In this document: positions 6,967 to 14,700 of the stretch, piece after piece | Numbering within the stretch: position 1 is the stretch's first letter | Layout of the letters: each line of letters starts with the position of its first letter | Assembly: GCA_948744995.1 (NCBI GenBank) | Contig: CAPZCD010000011.1 | Coordinates: 1-21,129, forward strand | Direction of reading: 5' to 3' | DNA from: an uncultured Rickettsiales bacterium | GTDB lineage: Bacteria; Pseudomonadota; Alphaproteobacteria; Rickettsiales; UBA1997 | DNA: 21,129 nucleotides | Notes under the pieces: model-generated | The model's input: only the letters and a program-made list of their open reading frames with translations | The model's database searches: none | Told to the model about the DNA's origin: nothing | Program-made: the position numbers and the translations under genes

Positions 6967-9072
6967 CTATTGGTTATAATCGGTTAGTATGGTTATACTG
7001 TTGATATTGAACGGATAAGGTACATCCTGTACCAGATAGTAGTTTTTATTATGTTCCCACTTATCTGTTATATCAATTCTTACATCCATTTCCTGTAAAG
7101 TATAAGGTTCATTAAATCTTGCGTTCTCAAGAGTTAAATAGTTAATCTCTTTTAAATCAAAATAATCGGTTCCAAACTTTCCACCCCAACTATTATATAG
7201 TCTTACGTAGACCTTTAGTATATTCTTTTTAGCTATCATGGTATTGTAGCTGTCTATCATACCTCCTAAGTTCATAGTCTTTAGATAGCTGGTATAGTTA
7301 TGACCTATTCGGAAACAACCGATATTAATACCCTGAGGTAGTTGTATCTTTCCATTTATTATTTCCATATCGGTGAAATAAAAACCATCTCCCACTATAG
7401 TCCATTTGCTGTTATTGGGATATAGGTTAGTATCTATATTATCCAATAGGTTTTTATTATAACTCCAATTAACTATTTGATTACTAAAGTTATTATCACT
7501 TAATACTCTTACCTGTAGTTCTCGGTTACTGTTCTTATCTCTTATCTCAAATAAAGTAAGGTTATCCCTATCTTCTAGCAGATAGGTTTTTAATGTTTCT
7601 GCATTCTCGGTAAAGATATTATCTGTTGCTCTTATAATTCCAAATATACCATATTCGGTTTCTTCTGTTTTAGTGAAGGTTAAGGGTTCATTGTGAAAGT
7701 AGTTGATTTGACTTGAATAGTCCAGATAATTGAAATCATTTATAACTTTCTTTAGATAATTATAATATAAATTATGTACTTCCCTATTATTGCTTACTGC
7801 TGTATAATACTCCTCTTCACTTTTTAGGATTATCTCACTACTTTTTCTTAAGATATTGTTATTACTGTCTATTAAAAATAGGTTAGTACCACTATCATAT
7901 TTCTCTAAAGCTTCTATATATTCAATATCATCATAGGTATTTATCCTACCCCAAGCATAGAACATTTCACTGCTGGAATATAGGAGATAGTAAAGATTAC
8001 CTTCCTCTGTTAGCACATAAACAAAGTCTTTACTATCTTCCTGATAACATATTTTCTTTATAGGTTCCTGTATTAGTTCAGGACATAATATATTTAGGTT
8101 TACCGATACAAAGGCATTTAAGTCCCAACTGTAAGTTAAGGCTTTTATTCTCTTTAGGGTACTATCCGTATATAATAAAGTAGTACCTACCACTATCGGT
8201 TCTTTTGGGCTACTTCCATCTTTAGATACGAGATTACAACCAAAGTTAAAAGGGGTTAACTGTCCGCTTTCGGTCTTTAGAATAGCTATACCTTGACTAC
8301 TACCCAATACTAAACCAACTGTTGTTTCCTTTAGCCATAGTATCTTAAGCTTCAGTTCACTCAATACAAAGTTAAAACCATCTATATCAATTATGTCCTC
8401 ATGGCTTTCTCGGTTTGTGGTGAACCTATTATAATAACCCTTATCACTAGCCCATATCTTGTTTATCTGTTTCTTAAAACCACCATAAACTAACCTCTGC
8501 TGATAGAAACAACAGCAACTGGGATTACCATCTATAGCTATAGGGTTCTCTGTTCCTGTTGCGGTATCAAATACAACATCTGCAAAAGTAAAGGTTATGG
8601 TTTTATTCGTACTGTTATAGGTTCTGGTTAGGGTTTTAGGTACATAGTCATTATGACAGAAATAGATCACATCAAAGTTTTGGGTGGTTTTAATTAGTGG
8701 TAGGTCTTCAAATCTATAGGGACAACTAAAGTATTTTGTTGTTCCGTTCTCTCTATAGAGTTCAACCCTATTGTTTGCAGTGGTAATCCATACACAAAAT
8801 TTACTGGTATTATTGTTAGTTTCTTTTTTAAATTCTAGCAAATAGACCTGTTCCTGATTAAATACAAACTTTAAAAAGTAGCTGTTACCTTCTTCTTCAT
8901 TCTTACCTACTATCTCATAACCTGTTCTTTTGGATAGAGAACCATTAAGATTAATATCAAAGTTTTCTAAATTCTTTAGGCCGTTAGAGAAAGCTGGTAA
9001 GTCTATCCTACCACTTAACTGTTGAGATATGATACCACTACTAAAGTTATTTCTTGGTATTGCCTGTCTCAT
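6967..9072 (-). CDS. Tail tubular protein B-like (tail nozzle) protein
   Basis: A large structural protein of 701 residues from the ATG at 9072. A GTG at 9081 would add three residues. I prefer the ATG because it makes a 4-bp ATGA overlap with the upstream gene and has GGTGGAAGAA ahead of it. The N-terminus (NNFSSGIISQQLSGRIDLPAF, then GLKNLENFDI and SLSKRTGYEIV) is the hallmark of podophage tail-tube proteins, whose pattern is roughly GGExSPxLxGRxDLxxYxxGxxxxxNxxxxxxGxxxRRPGT. The body is strand-rich with many aromatic residues and no membrane segment. In the family it forms the distal tail nozzle under the tubular A ring and contacts fibres. It lies between the tail tubular A-like and tail fibre genes, exactly the T7 order gp11-gp12, then fibre. 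Confidence 0.8.
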   Translation of the reverse strand: MRQAIPRNNFSSGIISQQLSGRIDLPAFSNGLKNLENFDINLNGSLSKRTGYEIVGKNEEEGNSYFLKFVFNQEQVYLLEFKKETNNNTSKFCVWITTANNRVELYRENGTTKYFSCPYRFEDLPLIKTTQNFDVIYFCHNDYVPKTLTRTYNSTNKTITFTFADVVFDTATGTENPIAIDGNPSCCCFYQQRLVYGGFKKQINKIWASDKGYYNRFTTNRESHEDIIDIDGFNFVLSELKLKILWLKETTVGLVLGSSQGIAILKTESGQLTPFNFGCNLVSKDGSSPKEPIVVGTTLLYTDSTLKRIKALTYSWDLNAFVSVNLNILCPELIQEPIKKICYQEDSKDFVYVLTEEGNLYYLLYSSSEMFYAWGRINTYDDIEYIEALEKYDSGTNLFLIDSNNNILRKSSEIILKSEEEYYTAVSNNREVHNLYYNYLKKVINDFNYLDYSSQINYFHNEPLTFTKTEETEYGIFGIIRATDNIFTENAETLKTYLLEDRDNLTLFEIRDKNSNRELQVRVLSDNNFSNQIVNWSYNKNLLDNIDTNLYPNNSKWTIVGDGFYFTDMEIINGKIQLPQGINIGCFRIGHNYTSYLKTMNLGGMIDSYNTMIAKKNILKVYVRLYNSWGGKFGTDYFDLKEINYLTLENARFNEPYTLQEMDVRIDITDKWEHNKNYYLVQDVPYPFNINSITILTDYNQ

Positions 9073-9695
9073 TTCTTCCACCTGTAGTTCTTTACTATCT
9101 CAACTCCTATCTCTCTCAGGTTAGCAGTTCTTGCCTCTGATATTTTATTATTCTTTAGCTTAAAGAATAATTGAATTTTATTATCGTTATTCTGTAAATC
9201 AGCACAGATGTAGTAGGCCAATAGATAGCTTAAAGCTATGTTAAATTTTATTTCTCGTTCATATAGTTCCGTATCACTGCTAAGGTATTTAATGATTAAA
9301 CCATTAGCAAGGTAACTATAGATATAGTTGCCTTCCAATAGTTCAAAGTTACCATTAAATACCTTAAGACAATCACTGGGTATACGATAGCCATAGAGAT
9401 AAGATTTATTAATATTACTATTATTGTTATTGTTATTGTTTTCTGCTGTTTCTTCTGTTTTTACTTCCGTCAGGTCTTCTGCATTGACCTTTTTCTCTAG
9501 ATTAAGTTTTATTCTTTTAATGGCAAATACGGGTTCTATTTCGGTTATGGCTTCTGCTTTAGCTATTTCAAACCATTTATGAATCAGTCTCTCGGTATCA
9601 CTGCTGGGTTCAATGGAAATATCTATTATCTCTTTTTCTCTTAACAGAGATAAAGCTCTATTAATTATATCATTCTTACAATTTAAAGTATCCAT
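9069..9695 (-). CDS. Tail tubular protein A-like (head-tail adaptor) protein
   Basis: A 208-residue protein, near the length of T7 gp11 (196 aa). The start DIINRALSLLREKEI and following SIEPSSDTERLIHKWFEIAKAEAI match the family pattern of an N-terminal helix pair (NxALxxxGxxxIxx ... A..C...Y..Ar...L). IPSDCLKVF in the middle matches the usual LPxDxLRV segment, and the C-terminal half is helical. Unusually, an Asn run (residues about 86-95) sits in the region joining these parts, encoded by repeated ATT/GTT triplets on the + strand. In the family the protein forms a dodecameric gatekeeper ring beneath the portal. It begins a separate cluster after a 194-bp non-coding gap with a promoter-like sequence. 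No strong ribosome-binding site is seen before its ATG (only CGGGAT). Confidence 0.75.
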   Translation of the reverse strand: MDTLNCKNDIINRALSLLREKEIIDISIEPSSDTERLIHKWFEIAKAEAITEIEPVFAIKRIKLNLEKKVNAEDLTEVKTEETAENNNNNNNSNINKSYLYGYRIPSDCLKVFNGNFELLEGNYIYSYLANGLIIKYLSSDTELYEREIKFNIALSYLLAYYICADLQNNDNKIQLFFKLKNNKISEARTANLREIGVEIVKNYRWKK

Positions 9696-9738
9696 AACTT
9701 TTTATCCCGTTGTTTATCTTTTATTATGTAGGTATGTT

Positions 9739-9873
9739 TTTGTTTATTAAGGGGGAAATGATAAGCGATAATATTCTTTATATTATATTATAGCAAAAAG
9801 GAAAAGTGTGACGGAGAGATAAAATATAATATATATATCCTATCAACGTTTAACCATATCCCCCCTAAACAAA
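9739..9873. repeat. Long-spaced inverted repeat around a promoter-like segment
   Basis: TTTGTTTA (9739-9746) with GGGGG (9751-9755) pairs with CCCCC (within 9860-9865) and TAAACAAA (9866-9873). The stem is interrupted by a 4-nt bulge and encloses about 105 nt of AT-rich DNA that contains the extended -10 sequence. The runs of G and C stand out in such AT-rich DNA. It could form a large RNA hairpin or be a protein-binding site; the function is unknown. Confidence 0.5.
9783..9795 (-). promoter_or_regulatory. Extended -10 promoter candidate for the tail genes
   Basis: On the - strand the sequence reads TGCTATAATATAA, with a perfect TATAAT (9792-9787) preceded by the extended -10 TG. The same 13 bases occur at the promoter ahead of the capsid leader (11589-11601). 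No good -35 box lies 16-18 bp upstream, but extended -10 promoters often lack one. Transcription would begin near 9780, leaving about 85 nt before the tail tubular A-like gene. Confidence 0.45.
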
Positions 9874-9889
9874 GGCATTAAAAAGATAT

Positions 9890-10354
9890 TTAGATATTCT
9901 CTATAAAGTTAATATCAGCTAAAATCTTTAATCCTGCTTTAGCAGTAGTAGCTGGTGTTTTAATCTTTAGAGCTATGAATAGCTGACCTCTATAAAAGGT
10001 AGTTTCGGTTTTGGATATTATATAATCTTCTAAAGTTCCGAATTTAATGCTTGCATCTAGACATTCGCTATTATCTAAAGCAGTTGTAAAGGCAATATCT
10101 TCCTTTAGAGCTGCTAAACCATCTATCTCTTCTTTAGCGCCATTCAATAGTATAACATCTGCCGTTAGTCCTGCTGCTGCTTCACTGGAGGATAACTTTA
10201 GGCTTTTTAATATGCTGTTATGGTTTACATTACCTATTAATATTATATCATCCTTAAGTTCTGTATCTTCTTTAGCTTGAGTAGTATAAATACTGCTTAT
10301 ATTTTTTACTTCTCTGGTTTTAATTCCATTTGTCATTTCGTTTAATATAGACAT
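9890..10354 (-). CDS. Probable capsid decoration / head structural protein
   Basis: A 154-residue protein placed directly after the capsid gene. Segments such as DDIILIGNVNHNSILKSLKLSS, AGLTADVILLNG and a strand-rich end (FYRGQLFIALKIKTPATTAKAGLKILADI) resemble the small head proteins that often follow podophage capsid genes, where a short strand-rich domain decorates or stabilises the shell. I recognise the pattern, not a named family. No signal peptide or membrane segment is present. The MCP stop codon lies inside its very strong ribosome-binding site (TAAGGAGGAG, about 7 nt before the ATG at 10354), so expression is tightly coupled and probably high, as expected for a protein needed in capsid-like copy number. 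It could instead be a head fibre or other virion protein. Confidence 0.6.
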   Translation of the reverse strand: MSILNEMTNGIKTREVKNISSIYTTQAKEDTELKDDIILIGNVNHNSILKSLKLSSSEAAAGLTADVILLNGAKEEIDGLAALKEDIAFTTALDNSECLDASIKFGTLEDYIISKTETTFYRGQLFIALKIKTPATTAKAGLKILADINFIENI

Positions 10355-10369
10355 AGTTATTACTCCTCC

Positions 10370-11311
10370 TTATATGGTGGTTTTTATGATTTGTACCTTT
10401 TCTCCCTGTAGTCTTAAAGCATGTGCTCTTGCTACTACACTTATACCAGTAGATGCTACATAATCCTGTAGTCTTTCAATTCTTACTTCTATATCTACCA
10501 TACCGAATTGAATAGCTTTTTCTGCTAGGGCTAAACATAACCTGGTACCACCTATTTCCTTTAGAACGGTATTATACTTTTTACCTACTCCACCTGTTCC
10601 ATTATCAGAACCTGCAAAGTTGCTTATGAAATAGCAGCCTAACGTTTTTAGCATTGAGCCTTCTCTAAACTGATTATCAAGACTATTACTATAGTAATTG
10701 TTTATAAGTTTTTCTTCTTCCAAAAGTTTAGCTTCTTCATTCACTGTTTGAATTATAGTAATACCTTTTGTCACATAGTTATTACCAAAGTTTTTCTTCA
10801 CCTGTTTTATGGTATTGAAGTTATAAATCGAGGTAGCATCAACAGTCTTTACTCCATCATCTTCTGCCTGAATAATTCTTCTTGGATCATTAGGTGACAT
10901 ACCTCCTACAACTACTGGTGCAATTGCCGCCTTAACTATTACTCTATCCTTAAGGTCATTAAGTGCATCACCAATTGCTGTGTATAATGCTGAGGTTGGG
11001 TCTGCTATGCTGTCTTTAATGTCTGCATTATCAAATATCCATGAGTTAGCCCATCTTTCTTTTGTAACCCATCTGTTATCGAATAGATAATCTTCGTATT
11101 GTACTCTGGCATTTCTTTCGTTAGCTTCCTTAAGATTAACTACACCAGCTCTTGTTATTCCCATTGTACGTCCATCAAAGGGAGAAGTAAATACAGCTGG
11201 GATATTAGCTAATAAACTTTCTTTTTTTCTAGCCAATTCCACAAGTGTCTTTTGGAATACAATCTTTAGATTATTTTCTATTGTGCCATTGACTGTCACT
11301 GTTCCATCCAT
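10370..11311 (-). CDS. Phage major capsid protein
   Basis: A 313-residue protein. The central motif YEDYLFDNRWVTKERWANSWIFDNADIKDSIADPTSALYTAIGDAL (about residues 72-117) followed by DRVIVKAA fits the podophage capsid family in which a D-R-R-x-V-T...D..D.....DPTS..V....AL....D..I..A signature marks the HK97-fold core. The C-terminus (IEVRIERLQDYVASTGISVVARAHALRLQGEKV) ends in strands typical of a capsid axial domain. No scaffold or protease domain is fused. The gene is followed at once by the probable decoration protein and preceded by a 418-bp non-coding leader with its own promoter. AAAGG precedes the ATG at 11311. Capsid proteins are needed in the highest copy number, which fits a dedicated promoter. 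Similarity was judged by eye but the pattern is distinctive. Confidence 0.8.
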   Translation of the reverse strand: MDGTVTVNGTIENNLKIVFQKTLVELARKKESLLANIPAVFTSPFDGRTMGITRAGVVNLKEANERNARVQYEDYLFDNRWVTKERWANSWIFDNADIKDSIADPTSALYTAIGDALNDLKDRVIVKAAIAPVVVGGMSPNDPRRIIQAEDDGVKTVDATSIYNFNTIKQVKKNFGNNYVTKGITIIQTVNEEAKLLEEEKLINNYYSNSLDNQFREGSMLKTLGCYFISNFAGSDNGTGGVGKKYNTVLKEIGGTRLCLALAEKAIQFGMVDIEVRIERLQDYVASTGISVVARAHALRLQGEKVQIIKTTI

Positions 11312-11424
11312 AATAATTACCTTTCTTTTGTATAATTCAATTAATCTATATAATCATTACCAAAGGTTACTTATTTTTAGATGTTTACGAGGGAGAAACT
11401 ACTCTGCAAAACTAATAACCTTTA

Positions 11425-11497
11425 ATAAAAAGAAATTGTCCCGCAGTTGAGTCATTGACAGCGATTCGTTTCATAGCATCTCGTCGGCGTCACAATT
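11425..11497 (-). terminator. Intrinsic-terminator-like stem in the capsid leader
   Basis: On the - strand AATTGT (11497-11492) plus nearby CGC pairs with GCG and ACAATT (ending at 11434) across a 2x2 internal loop. The stem is followed directly by TCTTTTT. The loop is long (about 40 nt), with possible GAG/CTC pairing. It lies about 120 nt upstream of the capsid ATG, so termination here would reduce capsid expression unless it is bypassed. Confidence 0.5.
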
Positions 11498-11586
11498 ACT
11501 GGCTCTATAGGGTCTTACATTTTCCGAAGAAAAATACCTATAACAATCTAGCTACTCACGAGTTAGTAATTTAACTAACTAATTGT
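11427..11586 (-). ncRNA. Candidate phage small RNA or attenuator leader ahead of the capsid gene
   Basis: The segment begins at the predicted start point of a good sigma70 promoter and ends at a stem followed by TCTTTTT, giving an RNA of about 160 nt. Inside are a hairpin TATAGG/CCTATA (11537-11542 with 11506-11511) capped by a stable C(UUCG)G tetraloop stem (TTTTC-TTCG-GAAAA), and an AGTTAGT/ACTAACT hairpin (11574-11580 with 11561-11567). The very 5' end (ACAATTA, 11586-11580) is complementary to TAATTGT, the left arm of the terminator stem (about 11498-11492), so two exclusive folds are possible. That is the logic of an attenuator or riboswitch; a stand-alone sRNA is the alternative. It does not match tRNA, tmRNA or hammerhead patterns that I could test by eye. 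Confidence 0.55.
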
Positions 11587-11592
11587 AGTTAT

Positions 11593-11621
11593 ATTATAGC
11601 ACAATTAAATTTATATTACAA
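11593..11621 (-). promoter_or_regulatory. Sigma70 promoter of the capsid leader
   Basis: Reading on the - strand, TTGTAA (11621-11616) and a perfect TATAAT (11598-11593) are 17 bp apart, and the -10 box is preceded by the extended -10 TGC. Transcription should start near 11586. This is the strongest promoter match seen in the phage part. It uses host-type consensus, which suggests that host RNA polymerase reads the virion genes. Confidence 0.7.
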
Positions 11622-11680
11622 GATATGTTAATATCTTCTAGTCTTGCGAATATATCATTTTATCATTTATTTTTATTCTA

Positions 11681-11720
11681 AATTAGAATTATTATTTGTT
11701 ATTTAATAATAATTCTAATT
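11681..11720. terminator. Perfect 16-bp hairpin just downstream of the giant gene
   Basis: AATTAGAATTATTATT (11681-11696) and AATAATAATTCTAATT (11705-11720) are exact inverted copies with an 8-nt loop. It lies 10 bp after the stop codon of the 1865-aa gene. On the + strand it is followed by a T-rich stretch (ATTTTTTTATTT); on the - strand, the direction of transcription, the T-run is absent. It probably helps end or process the upstream transcript before the capsid promoter. Confidence 0.5.
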
Positions 11721-11729
11721 AATATTTTT

Positions 11730-14700
11730 TTATTTCTCTTTCTCCTTTTCTCTCTTCTTCTTTTTCTTCTTGGTTTCTTCACTATCATAGAGGTCAAATT
11801 TACTATCATAGTACCTATTAAAGAATATGTTATAGTAAGCTTGTGATGGTAATCCGGTTATGGTACCTAACGTATTAAAGATAAAGTTCTTATAGTTCTT
11901 AAAGTTAAAGGTTAGGTCTACTGCTACCGATTGACCTAATAGTGATAAAGGTAAGAATGAATATAATACTGAGGTCATAAATTGTGCGGTATATTCCCAC
12001 CACTTCTTATCCTTCTTACCATAGATATTATTAATTAATCCTTGCACCAGTGTCATAGCAAAAGGTAGGGTTACATGGTAAAGCATTGTTCTCTTTAGTA
12101 TTCTATTACTACTATCCTCCTTATTGATATATCTTATGATATCTCTTATGGACTTCTGCAGATATTGAGCGTCTTGACTTCTAAACATACCTGATAACCT
12201 ATTAAATAAACCTGTTCTTAATTTTGCTTTAGGTTTTAGACTACTGTAATCCGACTGTTGTGTTTCCACCGTTTGCCTTTCAAAGTCAAGGATTGCATTC
12301 TTTTCGGTCATTTTATTATTCTTAAGTTGGGTCTGTATTCGTGCATATCCTCCATAAATGACTGATAATATATCTCCAATTTCTGTTAAGGTGTGATTAG
12401 ATAACTTCTTTAATGTTTCATTTGGTAGTAGCTTCCTTAGGTTATCGGTTATGCTAGCATTAATATCCTTTGCTTTAGCTAGGGTTGGGTTAGTATCTGC
12501 TAACTTACTATTAGATAAGGCATCAATTATATCTTGATATTGGTTATTATCAAACCTTGTTTTAATGTAAGGGCTTTTTTCAAGCATATAGTTTAATGTT
12601 TCTTTTGGATGTCTTAAACCATTTATATAGTTATCCATAAAGTCAGTTCTATCTATATCCTCCATATAGGATAAGGTAGAGGTAATTTGTTTTAGGAATA
12701 CACTTGGGGTATTGGTTACACTCTTAGCCCAATTACCTACGAAATAGGACATAGTTTTCTCTATGTTATCATCTTGGGCTTTATAGCCATATTTAAGCTC
12801 ATCTATAAATCCATTTATAGAGTTATAGATATCTTGACCTTTATTATCTACAATAGCCTGTTTTATGGTAGGGCTATTAAACACATTATTAAAGTTATTT
12901 AGTTCTACCGCTATGGTTTTAGTAAACTCCGTTTGTCTTATGTGTTTTAGTGCCAGTAGTATAGGGTTATTATTAAGGTTAGGTATGGCGTCTTTACTTC
13001 TACTTTCTACGGCTGACACTTTTAGTTGATTATTTCTATTGTTATTTAAAGTTAACATATCAAATATACTGGTTTCATCCTGGTGGAAACTTACTCTTGG
13101 GAAATAGTTTTCTATTTGTCCTATATCCTTATTAAATTCTAGTACATAATAAACATTTAATTCATCTCTATCCTGTACGCTCTTATAGATGGTATCAGCC
13201 ATAGCATAAAAGTCTTTTGTTTGCTGCTGTAACAATCCATTTAATGCTTCTACCTGTTTCTCTCCATAGTATCTGTTGATAAGTGCTGCCGTTTCTTTAT
13301 TCTTACTCTGCAGATAGTAATACATTAGTCCCCAAGTATCTATGCTATAGGGTACTATGGTATTATAATATTTCTTTTGGTTATCACCCAATATATTACT
13401 ATTGGCATATTTGGTTTTATTAATTATCTCTTCCAGCCTTCCAAACTCATACTCCGATAGGTTATAGTTATAGGTGTTTATACCTCCTCCTTTTTTAGCT
13501 CTTGTTTCCAGAGATTTTAAAAATCTTATATCTATTGTATCATCATTCTTAGCTTCCAGTTCTACCAGTAATTTATCTCTTAAAGCTTCCAGTGTTCCCC
13601 TTAGTCTTACCTGTCTATAGCTATCATTACCTTCATCATCGGTTCTAAATACCTCCAATTCCATAAGAGGTTTAGAATATTCATTTAGTAGTTCTTCTAT
13701 ATTAGTATTTCCTCCTATAGCTTCAAATATACCATTAAACAGATTATCGGTTTTAGCTTTAGTGTTTACTCGGTAAGCTGTTTCTGTTGGTATAAAGTCA
13801 AACTTATCAGCTAGTTTTTTACCTCCTACGTATTCCAATAGTGTTGGTAGATTACCCAAATGAGCTACCATATCTGCTCCTAAATTAGATTTACCTCTAC
13901 CTACCTTTGAACTGTTTATAAGAGCTAATGCTTCTTGTTTATCAGCTATTATTCTTTCTAGTCTTTCTCTCTTTACTTCATTCTGTTTGTCTCTACTGTC
14001 TTCTATGAATTTACCTAAGCTATTCAATATTTCCATCTGCTGTTGTGGTAGAATATCAACTGCTGGTGTAGACCTAAAAAATAATAGGTCTCTTTTTATT
14101 TGATATTCCACTTCGTTATCTTTATTGGTTCCATTCTTTCTCTGTTTGGTTAGTTCAATTAGTTCTTCTCCTGCTTTACGCATAGATAACTTATTATATT
14201 CTTTTAGTTTCTTTATGAGGTTACTATCTTTATATAAGACATCCCCATATAGTTTACCTGTAGTTTTAGAAAAGTGTACCGTATGCTGTAGTAATCCGTT
14301 TATGGTATTCTGGATATTCTTCTTTAGTTCTACCGCTTTATTTCTATTAATCTCTTTTAGAATAAAGCTAGGATTATTATTATGTCTTTTGGTGGTATTG
14401 ATTATCTTATTTAATGTTTCCTGTTCTATAGATAGATTATTTTTATTAAGCAGTTGGTTTATGCTGCTTTTAATATTATCAATATTTTTCGCGAAAATAT
14501 CATTATTATTGGCATTTTCTACAGGTTCTGCATTATTATTAGTTTCGCTATTGTTATTGTTGTTTACTGTCTTTATCAGTTCATCGTAGTTAATATTATT
14601 CAGCAATTCTTTTGTAACTTCATTATGAGCTTCTTTATTATTATTGTTAATGGCATTCAGTAGTTTATTTAGGGTAGTGGTATCTCCCAATGCACTGGCA

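Larger units (their letters stand above)
9696..9889. other. Non-coding gap within the virion operon with a promoter-like sequence and an inverted repeat
   Basis: This 194-bp gap separates the capsid group from the tail group. It has no reading frame of note. It contains a long-spaced inverted repeat and an extended -10 sequence on the - strand, both annotated separately. The central part is extremely AT-rich (runs of TATATA). Confidence 0.6.
11312..11729. other. 418-bp non-coding region upstream of the capsid gene
   Basis: There is no plausible protein gene on either strand. It holds, in - strand order, a perfect AT-rich hairpin after the giant gene, a sigma70 promoter, a structured segment ending in a terminator-like stem with a T tract, and an AAAGGTTA/TAACCTTT inverted repeat (about 11363-11370 with 11415-11422) close to the capsid ribosome-binding site. 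The middle portion (about 11434-11515) is clearly richer in GC than its surroundings, which supports a structural RNA. Confidence 0.7.

Noticed and set aside
9070..9081. GTG start at 9081 for the tail tubular B-like gene
   Set aside because: The ATG nine bases later has a better ribosome-binding site and a typical ATGA overlap, so the GTG was not used.
11434..11500. Possible tRNA or hammerhead ribozyme in the GC-richer part of the capsid leader
   Set aside because: No cloverleaf with a TTCRA-type T-loop could be drawn, and the CTGANGA core of hammerheads is missing.
14125..14589. Long + strand open frame within the giant gene
   Set aside because: It is antisense to a clearly coding frame and its translation is the Leu/Ser/Phe-rich product typical of a shadow of Asn/Lys/Glu codons.
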